The notes: generated by a model from the sequence alone, not told the origin. A DNA stretch of 64,000 bases from Kribbella jiaozuonensis (GCF_005233875.1 NZ_SZPZ01000003.1:248001-312000); one strand, 5' to 3'; counted from the stretch's first letter, positions 41,883-51,104 are shown. Translations and numbers: made by a program.

Positions 41883-43178
41883 ATGGCGGGTAGGTACGCG
41901 CCAAAGACGGTCCTGGCGCACCTGATCCAGCGCCGGAACCAGACCTACTCCGAGATCGTCGCCGAGTTCGTCGAGCTGGGTGGAACCATCACCGAGCGGC
42001 ACCTGCGTCGGCTCGCATCGGGCGAGCGCGCAGGGACCACTCCTCAGACCCGGCGCACCCTGCAACGCATGTTCGGCAAGCCGGTCGAGGAGCTCCTCGC
42101 GCCGTACGTCGCCGAACAGGCCGCCCAGGTGGTGCCGGCACCTGCCGCGAGTGGACGGATCACGACAGGTAACGAGATGGAGGTTCTCGACATGGCTGCC
42201 AGCCGCGCGAGGGCATTTGCCCTCGCGGCCCAGTCCGGCCTCGGAAGCGAGGCCATGGAACAGGTGTACGACGACGTGCGCCATGCCGCCCAGGCGTACC
42301 CACAGCGCCCACTGCCGGAGATCCTCGGCCAGCTGGTCGAGACCCAGGACCTGGTCTTCGGCCTGCTGGAGAGCCGCCAGCGCCCGGAGAACCACCGCCA
42401 GCTGTACTTCCTGGCCGGCGTCACCGGCGGCCTGCTCGCCAAGGCGTCCCACGACCTCGGCAACCCCCACGCCGCCCTGACCCAGGCGCGGACCGCGTTC
42501 ATGTGCGCGGACAACGCCGACCACCACGGCCTGCGCGCCTGGGTGCGCGGCCTGCAGTCCCTGGTCTCCTACTGGGCCGGCAACCCGCACGACTCGGTGC
42601 GGTACGCACAGCTCGGCGCCGGGTACGCCGAGCAGGCCAACAGCACCACCAGCGTCTGGCTGCCGGTCAGCGAGGCCCGCGCCTGGGCCGCGCTCGGCAA
42701 CCCGGAGGCCACCCGGGCCGCGCTCGAGCGGGCCGAAGAGGCCTGGAACTCGGTCCACAACGACGACCTCGACGAGATGGGCGGGCTGTGCACGTTCGGC
42801 CGCAACCGCCAGCTGTACTACGCCGCCGACGCGCTCGCCCAGCTGCCTGGTGAGGTCGAGCAGGCGCAGCGGTACTCCACCCAGGCAGTCGACGCGTACA
42901 CCGACCAGAACCACCCGGAGTGGGCCTTCGGCGACGCCGCCGGCAGCCACGCCGCGATGGCGATCACCCGGATCTCGAGCGGCGAGCTGGACGGCGCGGC
43001 GGACGCGCTCGCTCCGGTGCTGACGCTGCCGACCGAGCGCCGGATCAACGGCGTAGTGCACTCGGCCCGCCGGGTCCACCAGGCGCTGCGGCAGTCGGGT
43101 CGCGCCGACGACGCCAGGGAGCTGCAGGAGGAGATCGAGACCTTTACCCGGACGCCGATGCAGTCGTATCCCCGGTAA
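41883..43178 (+). CDS. HTH regulator with a C-terminal TPR-like helical region
   Basis: This is a 431-residue protein. Residues about 8-75 form an XRE-like helix-turn-helix (SEIVAEFVELGGTITERHLRRLASGERAG, then RTLQRMFGKPVEELL). Residues about 100-430 are helical repeats with TPR-type spacing (for example GNPHAALTQARTAFMCADNAD, GNPEATRAALERAEEAWNSV, ELDGAADALAPVLTL). Such proteins in Streptomyces act in differentiation or secondary-metabolism control. The effector is unknown. A strong GGGAGGA ribosome-binding site supports the ATG at 41883. Confidence 0.82.
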   Translation: MAGRYAPKTVLAHLIQRRNQTYSEIVAEFVELGGTITERHLRRLASGERAGTTPQTRRTLQRMFGKPVEELLAPYVAEQAAQVVPAPAASGRITTGNEMEVLDMAASRARAFALAAQSGLGSEAMEQVYDDVRHAAQAYPQRPLPEILGQLVETQDLVFGLLESRQRPENHRQLYFLAGVTGGLLAKASHDLGNPHAALTQARTAFMCADNADHHGLRAWVRGLQSLVSYWAGNPHDSVRYAQLGAGYAEQANSTTSVWLPVSEARAWAALGNPEATRAALERAEEAWNSVHNDDLDEMGGLCTFGRNRQLYYAADALAQLPGEVEQAQRYSTQAVDAYTDQNHPEWAFGDAAGSHAAMAITRISSGELDGAADALAPVLTLPTERRINGVVHSARRVHQALRQSGRADDARELQEEIETFTRTPMQSYPR

Positions 43179-43187
43179 TCTGCGCGA

Positions 43188-43724
43188 ATGGACCCGCTTA
43201 GCGGCGAACTGACTACACTGCGTGAATTCCGGACCACTGACCTCGACGATTACCTGGCCATCGCGGGTGACGATCGCGTCACCACGTGGATGGCGTTCGA
43301 CAGCTACGACCGGGCCAAGGCCGAGCAGAATCTGGCCGGCATCGTCCAGCGGTCCGGTCAGGAGGACCGCCCCGACTACATGCTGGCCGTCACCCGGCCG
43401 GACGACGACCACGTGATCGGGTTCGCGCGGATCGCACCGAGCGGCGCCTGGGGCGCCAAGCTCGGGTACGCGATCGGCGCGGACCACTGGGGTCACGGCT
43501 ACGCGACGGACGCCTCCCGGGTGCTGCTGCGGTTCGCCTTCAGCGAGCTCGGGCGGCACCGGGTCACCGCCGCGATCGGCCCCGAGAACGAGGCCTCGAT
43601 CGCGGTCGTCAAACGCCTCGGCTTCACCTACGAAGGCCACCTCAGGGACCACGTCTTCACCAACGGCGACTGGCGCGACTCCCTGCTCTACTCGCTCCTC
43701 GAAGGCGAGTACTCCGCCAAGTAG
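43188..43724 (+). CDS. GNAT family N-acetyltransferase (RimJ/RimL type)
   Basis: This is a 178-residue protein. LTTLREFRTTDLDDYLAIA is the usual opening of RimJ/RimL-like GNATs. GYAIGADHWGHGYATDASRVLLRFAF holds the acetyl-CoA loop, and NEASIAVVKRLGFTYEGHLRDHVF is the typical C-terminal half. It lies 9 bp after the HTH-TPR gene on the same strand, probably in one transcript. The acceptor is unknown. Confidence 0.9.
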   Translation: MDPLSGELTTLREFRTTDLDDYLAIAGDDRVTTWMAFDSYDRAKAEQNLAGIVQRSGQEDRPDYMLAVTRPDDDHVIGFARIAPSGAWGAKLGYAIGADHWGHGYATDASRVLLRFAFSELGRHRVTAAIGPENEASIAVVKRLGFTYEGHLRDHVFTNGDWRDSLLYSLLEGEYSAK

Positions 43725-43757
43725 GCGGCAGCTTGGAGCTGCGGGGAGACTGGTCGT

Positions 43758-44639
43758 ATGACCGGCACACCTCTGGACCCGCTGCGGGACGGTCTGGCAC
43801 GGATGATCCTGACGAAGGTCGCCGGGCCGGATCCGCACGCTGAGCGCGACCGGGTACACAACACCCCCGGACCGCGCTGGTTCGCGCCGGACCGTCCGAT
43901 CCGGCGCGTGCACGGCGACGCGTCGATGTTCGCCGGGGGACTACGAGCACTCCTGCTGCAGTCCCTCCATCCGCTCGCCATGGCTGCCGTGGCGGCGCAC
44001 TCCGGGTACCGCGGTGACCCGTGGGGCCGGCTGCGTCGTACGAGCTACTTCCTCGCCATCACGACGTACGGCGCGATCCCGGACGCCGAGGAGGCGATCG
44101 AGCATGTCCGGTCGGTGCACGAGCGGGTCCGCGGGACCAGCCCGGACGGGGTGAAGTACCGGGCGTCCGACCCGCACCTGCTCAAGTGGGTGCACGTGGC
44201 GGAGGTGGACAGCTTCCTCGCCGCCCACCAGCGGTACGGCGCCCACCCGCTCGACGCCGAGGAGCAGGACCTGTACGTCGAGGACGCCGCACTCGTGGCC
44301 CGCAAGCTGGGCGTGATCGACCCGCCGACGACAGTGGCCGAGCTGCAGGAGCTGATGAAGGAGTACCAGCCCGAGCTACGCGGTACGACGGAGGCACGGC
44401 AGGCAGCCCGGTTCATGCTGGTGCACCCGCCGGTCCCGTGGGCGGTCCGGCCGGCGTACGGCGTACTCACGGCCGCTGCGGTCGGACTGCTCCCGTGGTG
44501 GACCAGGCTGCCGCTCCGGCTCCCGTACGTCCCGCTGACCGAGCGAACCGTCGTACGCGCCGCCGGCGACGGCCTCACCAGAACCATCCGCTGGGCTCTG
44601 GCATCACCAACACTGGCAGAAAGCGGCGCGGAGGTGTGA
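43758..44639 (+). CDS. MpaB/latex-clearing-type oxygenase (DUF2236)
   Basis: This is a 293-residue protein. RRVHGDASMFAGGLRALLLQSLHPLAMAAVAAHSGY is the DUF2236 heme-pocket signature. GRLRRTSYFLAITTYG, then LLKWVHVAEVDSFLAAHQRYG, complete the conserved core. Characterised relatives are the MpaB oxygenase and rubber oxygenase Lcp. A hydrophobic stretch at about residues 220-245 could associate with membrane. Substrate unknown. Confidence 0.88.
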   Translation: MTGTPLDPLRDGLARMILTKVAGPDPHAERDRVHNTPGPRWFAPDRPIRRVHGDASMFAGGLRALLLQSLHPLAMAAVAAHSGYRGDPWGRLRRTSYFLAITTYGAIPDAEEAIEHVRSVHERVRGTSPDGVKYRASDPHLLKWVHVAEVDSFLAAHQRYGAHPLDAEEQDLYVEDAALVARKLGVIDPPTTVAELQELMKEYQPELRGTTEARQAARFMLVHPPVPWAVRPAYGVLTAAAVGLLPWWTRLPLRLPYVPLTERTVVRAAGDGLTRTIRWALASPTLAESGAEV

Positions 44640-44659
44640 CGCGCCGGTAAGTTGTTCTC

Positions 44660-45862
44660 GTGCCGCTGCGTGCTCATCGTCCTCTCCCGCTGGCTACGCC
44701 GGCGGGAGTCGAGGTGCTGACCAAGATTCTGACCCAGGGACCGATCCCGCGGGTGGAGATCGCGCGCCGGACCGGGCTGTCGCAGGCGGCTGTGACGAAG
44801 GCAGTCGCGCCGCTGATCGACGCCGGGTTCGTCACCGACCAGGCGGCCGCTCCGGTCGAGGCGGACAGCCAGCTCGGTATCGGGCGGCCCGTCAGCCCGC
44901 TGACCGTCGTACCGAGCAGCGTCTCGGTGATTGGGGTCAAGGTGACGCCCACGAGCCTGATCGGGGTCACCACCGACTTCACCGCGGGCATCCTGAACAT
45001 CCGGCACGAAGAGCTCGACGACACCGACCCGGAAGTGGTGATCGACCGCCTCGCCGCGCACGTGAAGGCGCTGATCGGCTCACTCAAGTCCGGTACGGCG
45101 GTGGCCGGCCCGCTGGCCGGGATCGGGATCGCGGTATCGGGTGACGTCGACGCGGCGCATGGCGTGGTGCGGGACTCGCCGCTCATGGGCTGGCGCGGCG
45201 TACCGGTCGCGGAGCTGCTCGGCGAGCGGGTGCGCGTACCGATCGTGGTGTCGAACGACGTCCGTGCGCTGACCGTCGCCGAGCACTGGTTCGGCGTCGG
45301 GGTCAACGCGGACTCGTTCGCAGTGGTGACGATCGGCTCCGGCATCGGCTGCGGGCTCTACATCAACGGCGAGGTCGTCTCCGGCGCGTACGGCGTCTCC
45401 GGCGAGCTCGGCCATCTGCCGCTGGCGCCGGGCGACCTGGTCTGCACCTGCGGCCGCCGTGGGTGTGTCGAGACGGTCGCGTCGTCGGACGCGATCCTGT
45501 CCCGGACCCGCGAGACGACCGGCCGGGCGGACCTGGACCTGGCGGGTGCGATCAAGCTCGCGCACGAGGGCAACGAGCAGGCCCGGGAGGCGTTCGACCG
45601 GGCCGGTGAGGTGATCGGCTCCGCGCTGGCCGCGATGGTGAACCTGGTCGGTCCCGAGCTGGTCGTGATCGCCGGCGAGGGCGTCGCGGAGTACGACCTG
45701 TACGAGGACCGGATGCGGCGCGCCTTCGCCGAGCACGCGTTCGGCGCCGCGGGCGACTGCCGGCTGATGCTGCGCTCGCACACCTTCGACGACTGGGCAC
45801 GGGGCGCCGCGGCCACAGTGATCCGCTCGTACGTCCGCGGCGAACCACCCCTGCATCGCTGA
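44660..45862 (+). CDS. ROK family transcriptional regulator
   Basis: This is a 400-residue protein. Residues about 15-70 are a winged helix (PRVEIARRTGLSQAAVTKAVAPLIDAGFV). The rest is a ROK sugar-kinase-like domain. VTIGSGIGCGLYINGE contains the DxGxT-like pocket, and GELGHLPLAPGDLVCTCGRRGCVE is the ROK zinc motif (CxCGxxGCxE). A sugar-responsive repressor is expected. GTG start at 44660. No sugar operon is adjacent, so its target lies elsewhere. Confidence 0.9.
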   Translation: MPLRAHRPLPLATPAGVEVLTKILTQGPIPRVEIARRTGLSQAAVTKAVAPLIDAGFVTDQAAAPVEADSQLGIGRPVSPLTVVPSSVSVIGVKVTPTSLIGVTTDFTAGILNIRHEELDDTDPEVVIDRLAAHVKALIGSLKSGTAVAGPLAGIGIAVSGDVDAAHGVVRDSPLMGWRGVPVAELLGERVRVPIVVSNDVRALTVAEHWFGVGVNADSFAVVTIGSGIGCGLYINGEVVSGAYGVSGELGHLPLAPGDLVCTCGRRGCVETVASSDAILSRTRETTGRADLDLAGAIKLAHEGNEQAREAFDRAGEVIGSALAAMVNLVGPELVVIAGEGVAEYDLYEDRMRRAFAEHAFGAAGDCRLMLRSHTFDDWARGAAATVIRSYVRGEPPLHR

Positions 45863-45868
45863 CTGAGT

Positions 45869-45895
45869 AGGGGCACGCTGTTGAAGCGTGCCCCT
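45869..45895. terminator. Bidirectional terminator hairpin between ROK and ParA genes
   Basis: AGGGGCACGCT (45869-45879) pairs perfectly with AGCGTGCCCCT (45885-45895) over the loop GTTGA. An outer CTGAG/CTCAG pair (45863-45867/45899-45903) extends it into the ParA stop codon. The convergent genes leave only 37 bp between them, almost all of which is this hairpin. Confidence 0.85.
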
Positions 45896-45899
45896 GGGC

Positions 45900-46496
45900 T
45901 CAGCTACGGGCGGCGGCGAGGATCTTGCGCCAGACCTTCTTGTACGACTCGAGGCCGTCGGCCGCGAGCGGGCCGGTAGGTCCGGCGGTGATCGAGACCC
46001 GCTCCGGGATCGTGCCCCAGACCGGGATGCCTTCCTGCGCGTACTGCTGCATCGCGTCCTGGTACGACCGGGTGTAGGTGCGCGCCGAGCAGATCACCAG
46101 GCCGGCCGGCACGCCGTCCGGGACCAGTTCCATCACGGCCTTCACCCGGGGTGTCTCGACGCCGCCGACGCGGGTCGGGATGATCACGATCCGGGCCCGT
46201 TCGAGCGCCTTGTTCAGCAGGCGTTCGTGCGACGGCGGCATGTCGACGATTCCGATACCTTCCGGCGGCACCTTGTCCAGCGCCTTGTTCAGCAGACGCT
46301 CGGTCGGTGCCTCCGCGATCTCGATCCGGTTGAGTTGTTCGTCCTCGGACTCCGCGATCCAGTCCGCCGCGCTGCCCTGCGGATCGGCGTCGATCAGAGT
46401 GGATGTACGACGGTTGGAAGATGCCAGCGCGGCCAAGTACACCGACGTGGTTGTCTTTCCGACCCCGCCCTTCAGTGCAGCTGTCACGATGATCAT
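45900..46496 (-). CDS. Orphan ParA/MinD-like ATPase
   Basis: This is a 198-residue protein. The deviant Walker A is KGGVGKTTTSVYLA at residues 9-22. The A' motif is TLIDADPQGSAADW, and the Walker B region is GIGIVDMPPS. The small size and C-terminus resemble plasmid-type or orphan ParA proteins and not chromosomal Soj. No parB or parS-like gene is adjacent. It could position a protein cargo or be a relic of an integrated element. Confidence 0.85.
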   Translation of the reverse strand: MIIVTAALKGGVGKTTTSVYLAALASSNRRTSTLIDADPQGSAADWIAESEDEQLNRIEIAEAPTERLLNKALDKVPPEGIGIVDMPPSHERLLNKALERARIVIIPTRVGGVETPRVKAVMELVPDGVPAGLVICSARTYTRSYQDAMQQYAQEGIPVWGTIPERVSITAGPTGPLAADGLESYKKVWRKILAAARS

Positions 46497-46607
46497 GAAC
46501 AGAACTTACCCGGTTTTGTCCGATTTCCGGCGTGTCATCGGCGTTGCTCCGTCACATCGTGATAGTTGCCCCGGGCCCGTGTGAACAAGCTCAAGCCCAC
46601 TTCAGAG

Positions 46608-47561
46608 CTACTTGCCGAGCCAGCCGTCCACCGTCGCCTTGTTCTGGTCCACCCACTTCTGCGCCGCCTGGTCCGGGGTCAGCTTGTCCACGGCGATCAT
46701 CCGGGCCACCGCGTTCTGGTCCTCGTTGGTCCACTTGAAGTTCTTCACCAGGTCGTAGGCCGGGCTGCCGGAGTCGGCGAACTTCTTCGAGACGATCTTG
46801 TCCAGGTCGTACGGCGGGTAGTCGCAGGCGACCTTGGCCGGATCGGCGTCGCAGCCGGTCTTGTACGCGGGCAGGTTGATCTTGACCAGCTTGACCTCGT
46901 TGAAGAACCACTGCGGCTCGTAGAAGTACGCGAGCAGCGGCTTCTTGTTCTTCTCCGCGTCCCGGAAGGCCTGGATCAGCGCGGTCTCGCTGCCGCTCTG
47001 CACGACCTTGTAGTTCAGCGACAGGTTCTTCACCAGCGCCTCGTCGTTCGTTACGTACGACGGATCGCCGTCGAGCAGCTGCCCCTTGCCGCCGGACTCC
47101 GACGTCTTGAAAAGCGCCGCGTACTTGTTCAGGTTCTTGTAGTCGGTGATGTCCGGGTACTTCGCGGCCATCCACGGCGGCACGTACCACCCGATGATGC
47201 CCTTGACCCCGGTGGATCCGGCCTCGACCGCAACCTTGTCGTCGGTGATGTACTTCTTCTTCAGGTCCTCGTGTCCCCAGTTCTCCAGGTTCACGTCGAC
47301 CTCGCCGGTGGAGAAGCCCTGCCAGGCGATCTCCTCCTTGAGGTTCTTCTCCACCACCTTGCAGCCGAGATCCTTGGTCGCCACGTAGGAGACCACCGCG
47401 GCGTTCGCCTCGTACCCGACCCACGGGCTCACGGTCAGGTTGAACGTGCCGCAGTCCTTCCCCGCGGCGGCCGGCTTGTCCGCCCCGACCTTCTCTCCAC
47501 CGCACCCCGCCAGCGCGAGCGCGACCGCCGTCAGCACACCGGCGTACCGGAGCTTCTTCAC
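46608..47561 (-). CDS. proX: Glycine betaine-binding lipoprotein
   Basis: This is a 317-residue extracellular binding protein. The lipobox LAGC places the lipid-modified Cys at residue 20. The mature protein begins with FNLTVSPWVGYEANAAVVSYV and has VNLENWGHED, IGWYVPPWMAAKYPD and LAYFYEPQWFF. These supply the aromatic residues of the quaternary-amine pocket in the OpuAC/ProX family. It overlaps the permease gene by 4 nt. It captures betaine, choline or proline betaine for osmoprotection. Confidence 0.9.
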   Translation of the reverse strand: MKKLRYAGVLTAVALALAGCGGEKVGADKPAAAGKDCGTFNLTVSPWVGYEANAAVVSYVATKDLGCKVVEKNLKEEIAWQGFSTGEVDVNLENWGHEDLKKKYITDDKVAVEAGSTGVKGIIGWYVPPWMAAKYPDITDYKNLNKYAALFKTSESGGKGQLLDGDPSYVTNDEALVKNLSLNYKVVQSGSETALIQAFRDAEKNKKPLLAYFYEPQWFFNEVKLVKINLPAYKTGCDADPAKVACDYPPYDLDKIVSKKFADSGSPAYDLVKNFKWTNEDQNAVARMIAVDKLTPDQAAQKWVDQNKATVDGWLGK

Positions 47562-49510
47562 CGCTTGTCTCCTCTACTTTGGAAATTCTGGGTACGGCGA
47601 GCCGCCGCCTGGGTGATCCGGTCGAGCATCACGCCCAGCAGGACGATCGCCAGCCCTGCCGCCAGGCCCTTGCCGTACAACTCGGACTGCGCGAAGCCCG
47701 CCGCCACGTCGTACCCGAGGGCGCCCGCACCGACCAGTCCGCCGACGACGACCATCGAGAGCACGTAGATCAGGCCCTGGTTGACCGCGAGCGTGATCGC
47801 CCGCCGCGCCACCGGCAGCTGCACCTTGCTGATCACCTGCCAGCCGCTCGACCCGACCGAGTTCGCCGCCTCGACCGTCGCGACCGGCACCGCTTTGATG
47901 CCGTCGGCAACGATCTTGGTGGTCACCGGTACGGCGAACACCACCGCGGCCGCGATCGCGGTGAACCGGCTGGTCCCGAACAACGCCAGGAACGGCACCA
48001 GGTACACGAACGGCGGCATCGTCTGCCCCGCGTCCAGTACCGGCCGGATCCAGGTGTCGACCCGTCGGTTGCGCCCGGCCCATACTCCGAGCGCAAGTCC
48101 GACGGCGACGACCACGACGGTGGCGAGCAACGTCGATGCCAGCGTGACCATGCTGTCGTGCCACACCCCGGTCGCCACCAGCAGGCCCAGGCACACCGCC
48201 GCCGGCACCGCGCCCCGCCAGCCGCCGAGTACAAACGCCAGCGCCACGACAACCACTGTGACGAGCCACCACGGCGATCCCGTCAGCAGGCCCTCGAGCG
48301 GGTTGAGCAGACCGTTCGTGACCGCGTCGCGGACGCCGTACGTGAACCCACCGAAGACGTCCTGGATCCACGTCGTCACGTCCGCGGTCACCGACGCGAT
48401 CCGGCTGCCCACACTGACCTCGGTCGGGAACTCGGCAGCCCATACGTAGGTCCGCGAGAACCACACCGCCACCAGCACACCCACTGCTCCGACGGCGAGG
48501 AGGACCCGGCGGCGGCGGTTCGCCGTACGCCAGGGCCGGTCACCGGCCGCGGTGGTCACGCGGTCGAGCACGATCGCGATCACGACGATCGCGAGCCCGG
48601 CGTTGAACGCGACGCCGACGTCGAGGGTCTGCAGCGCCTTCAGCACGGTCTGACCGAGACCGGGTGCGTCGATCAGCGCGGCGACGGTCACCATCGAGAG
48701 CGCGGCCATGATCGTCTGGTTGATGCCGACGACAACGGTCGACCGCGACATCGGCAGCAGCACCTTGGTCAGCGTCTGCCCACGGGTCGAGCCGAGCGAG
48801 CGGGCCGCCTCGACGCTCTCCGGCGGCACCGAGCGGATCGCGTGCGCGGTCAGCCGTACGGCGGGCGGCGCCGCGTAGATCAGCGTGGCGATCGTGGCCG
48901 CGGCCGGCCCGATCGCGAAGAACAGCGTGAGCGGCGCGAGGTACACGAACGTCGGCAGCGTCTGCATCAGGTCGAGCACCAACGTGGCGACCTTGAACGC
49001 GCGGTCCGACAACCCGGCCCAGATCCCGAGCGGGATCGCCACCAGCAGCGACAGCAGGACGGCCGCGATCGTCAGCGAGAGCGTGTCCATGCTCTCCTGC
49101 CACAACCCCTGCACCCCCACGAAGCCCAGCCCGGCGGCGGTCAGGACCGCGACCTTCCAGTTGCCGAACGCCCAGGCGCAGTACGCCGAGATCGCGATCA
49201 CGCCGAGCCACCCGATCACCGGGACCGGTCGGTCGAACGACGGCTGCGAGATGAGGTTCTGCAGCAGTACGACGAAGTGGTCGACGGCGATCCGGATCGC
49301 GTCGAACAGGACGTTGCCCTGGCCGACGTCGTCGCGGTGCTCGGTCAGCCAGCGGTGCAGCGCGGTCGTCTCCTGGCCGCCGAGGACGAGCGTGTCGATA
49401 CCGCGCAGGACGAAGTACAGCGCGACCCAGGCGACGAGCAGTACGCCGACGACCACGCTGCGGCGGGGCCGTCGTACCTCGATCTCGACGGAGCCGGTGA
49501 TGGATGCCAT
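47558..49510 (-). CDS. proW: Fused double permease of a glycine betaine ABC transporter
   Basis: This is a 650-residue membrane protein containing two complete ProW-type permease units in one chain. Unit 1 (about residues 80-320) has LMQTLPTFVYLAPLTLFF and EAARSLGSTRGQTLTKVLLPMSRS. Unit 2 (about 400-640) has LDAGQTMPPFVYLVPFLALF and EAANSVGSSGWQVISKVQLPVARR. Both EAA loops are intact. Single-unit permeases normally form homodimers; here the dimer is encoded as a fusion. It overlaps the ATPase gene by 1 nt. Confidence 0.9.
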   Translation of the reverse strand: MASITGSVEIEVRRPRRSVVVGVLLVAWVALYFVLRGIDTLVLGGQETTALHRWLTEHRDDVGQGNVLFDAIRIAVDHFVVLLQNLISQPSFDRPVPVIGWLGVIAISAYCAWAFGNWKVAVLTAAGLGFVGVQGLWQESMDTLSLTIAAVLLSLLVAIPLGIWAGLSDRAFKVATLVLDLMQTLPTFVYLAPLTLFFAIGPAAATIATLIYAAPPAVRLTAHAIRSVPPESVEAARSLGSTRGQTLTKVLLPMSRSTVVVGINQTIMAALSMVTVAALIDAPGLGQTVLKALQTLDVGVAFNAGLAIVVIAIVLDRVTTAAGDRPWRTANRRRRVLLAVGAVGVLVAVWFSRTYVWAAEFPTEVSVGSRIASVTADVTTWIQDVFGGFTYGVRDAVTNGLLNPLEGLLTGSPWWLVTVVVVALAFVLGGWRGAVPAAVCLGLLVATGVWHDSMVTLASTLLATVVVVAVGLALGVWAGRNRRVDTWIRPVLDAGQTMPPFVYLVPFLALFGTSRFTAIAAAVVFAVPVTTKIVADGIKAVPVATVEAANSVGSSGWQVISKVQLPVARRAITLAVNQGLIYVLSMVVVGGLVGAGALGYDVAAGFAQSELYGKGLAAGLAIVLLGVMLDRITQAAARRTQNFQSRGDKR

Positions 49511-50568
49511 CAGTTCGTGTCCGCGACGACGGCGAGGATCTCCTCGTCGCCGATCACCCCGAGCAGCGTGCCGCCGTCGACGACCTTGACCGGGCGATCG
49601 GACTCGAGCACGAGCCGGGTCGCCTCCCGGACCAGCACGTCCGGTCCGAGCTCCGGCCCGTCCAGCGGCTCGTCCGGCCGAGGCTCGCGAACGATCCAGC
49701 GCAGCGTGAGTACGTCGGCCCGTTGTACGTCGCGGACGAACTGGCGCACGTAGTCGTCGGCCGGCGCCCCGACCAGCTCGTCGCCGGTGCCGAGCTGGAC
49801 CGCAGCGCCGTCGCGCATCAGCAGGATCCGGTCACCCAGCTTGAGCGCCTCGGACAGGTCGTGGGTGATGAACACCATCGTCTTGCCGACCTCGCGGTGC
49901 AGCCGCACCACCTCGGTCTGCATCTCCCGCCGGATCAGCGGATCGAGCGCGGAGAACGGCTCGTCGAACAGCAGTACGTCGGGGTCGTTGGCGAGCGCCC
50001 GCGCGAGACCGACCCGCTGCTGCATGCCGCCGGACAGCTGCTCGGGGTACAGGTGCTCGTTGCCGGCCAGGCCGACCAGGTCGATGACCTCCTGCGCGCG
50101 CCGGCGCCGGTCGGGCTTGCTCTCGCCGCGGATCTCCAGGCCGTACGAGACGTTGTCGATCACCTTGCGGTGCGGTAGCAACCCGAAGTGCTGGAAGACC
50201 ATCGAGAACTTGCTCCGCCGCAACGCCCGCAGCCGCTTCTCGTCCGCCGCGCGCAGATCCTCACCCTCGAAGACCAGGCGGCCTGCGGTCGGCTCGATCA
50301 AACGCGTGAGGCAGCGGACCAGCGTGGACTTGCCCGAGCCCGACAGGCCCATCACGACGAAGACCTCACCAGGCGCGACGTCGAAGCTCAGGTCGCGGAC
50401 CGCCGCCGTACATCCGGTCTTCGCGTACAGCGCGGTCCGGTCGAGGGCGGCGAGGTCGGGCCGGCGGGGGACGCGCTGCGCCTTCGGACCGAACACTTTC
50501 CACAGGTCCTGGACGGACAGCAGGGCGTCGGAATCCTGGATGTCGGGGTATTCGAGCTGAGCGGTCAC
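49510..50568 (-). CDS. proV: Glycine betaine ABC transporter ATPase
   Basis: This is a 352-residue ATPase. Walker A GLSGSGKS is at residues 74-81, LSGGMQQR at 178-185, and Walker B LLFDEP at 199-204. The H-loop is ITHDLSEA. From about 285 to the end there is a CBS-type region ending GVIGDEEILAVV, shorter than the CBS pair of OpuAA. An insertion at residues about 28-52 before the Walker A is larger than usual but typical of ProV. First gene of the operon. Confidence 0.9.
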   Translation of the reverse strand: MTAQLEYPDIQDSDALLSVQDLWKVFGPKAQRVPRRPDLAALDRTALYAKTGCTAAVRDLSFDVAPGEVFVVMGLSGSGKSTLVRCLTRLIEPTAGRLVFEGEDLRAADEKRLRALRRSKFSMVFQHFGLLPHRKVIDNVSYGLEIRGESKPDRRRRAQEVIDLVGLAGNEHLYPEQLSGGMQQRVGLARALANDPDVLLFDEPFSALDPLIRREMQTEVVRLHREVGKTMVFITHDLSEALKLGDRILLMRDGAAVQLGTGDELVGAPADDYVRQFVRDVQRADVLTLRWIVREPRPDEPLDGPELGPDVLVREATRLVLESDRPVKVVDGGTLLGVIGDEEILAVVADTN

Positions 50569-50645
50569 AGGTAAACCCTCGCATCCCCGCAGGCAGACAC
50601 AACGTGAACCGGGACTCTACCCAACGGGGAGGCCCCCGACTCATG

Positions 50646-51104
50646 TCAGGGCTGGTACGGCGGCGCCTCGCCCCAGCCCCAATGCGGCACCGGTGCCTTG
50701 GGCGGCGGGGTCGCGCCAGGCTGCGAGTTGGCGAGTGCGATGCGGGTGCCCCACTCGACGTACGCCACGAAGGCCGAGCGGAACTCCGGGTCGTCGGGCA
50801 GACCGGCCGGATCAGCGCTCTGCGCGATGAGGGCGGCCCAGCGGGACCGCTGCTCCTCGGTGAGCCCGAGGTTGAGGTGGTGCGCGAGCATCGCGGGATA
50901 ACCGCCGAACTCGTCGGTGTAGCGGCTCGGGCCGCGGAACACCTCGCCCAGCCAGATCGCCACGTGCTCACGGTGGTTCTCGCTCATGTGGGCGAAGACC
51001 GGTGCGAGGATCGGGTCCTCGAGCACCTTGTCGTAGAAAACCTCGGTCAGCCGGCGTAGCGCGTCATGCCCGCCGGCCCACTCGTACAGCGTCGGAGTAG
51101 TCAC
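50646..51104 (-). CDS. Group II-type truncated hemoglobin
   Basis: This is a 152-residue protein. LYEWAGGHDALRRLTEVFYDKVLEDPILAPVF forms the A-B-C region with the BCD Phe-Tyr motif. GGYPAMLAHHLNLGL carries the proximal histidine, and FVAYVEWGTRIA contains the group II/III Trp. A proline- and tryptophan-rich tail (APVPHWGWGEAPPYQP) extends beyond the globin fold. It probably handles oxygen, NO or peroxide. GTG start at 51104, 12 bp after the kinase stop; see the promoter entry. Confidence 0.85.
   Translation of the reverse strand: MTTPTLYEWAGGHDALRRLTEVFYDKVLEDPILAPVFAHMSENHREHVAIWLGEVFRGPSRYTDEFGGYPAMLAHHLNLGLTEEQRSRWAALIAQSADPAGLPDDPEFRSAFVAYVEWGTRIALANSQPGATPPPKAPVPHWGWGEAPPYQP

Noticed and set aside
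41083..41893. Short open frames of 70-219 codons across the hairpin region
   Set aside because: They follow the repeated hairpins, have repetitive Gly/Pro/Arg composition, and stop and start without ribosome-binding sites.
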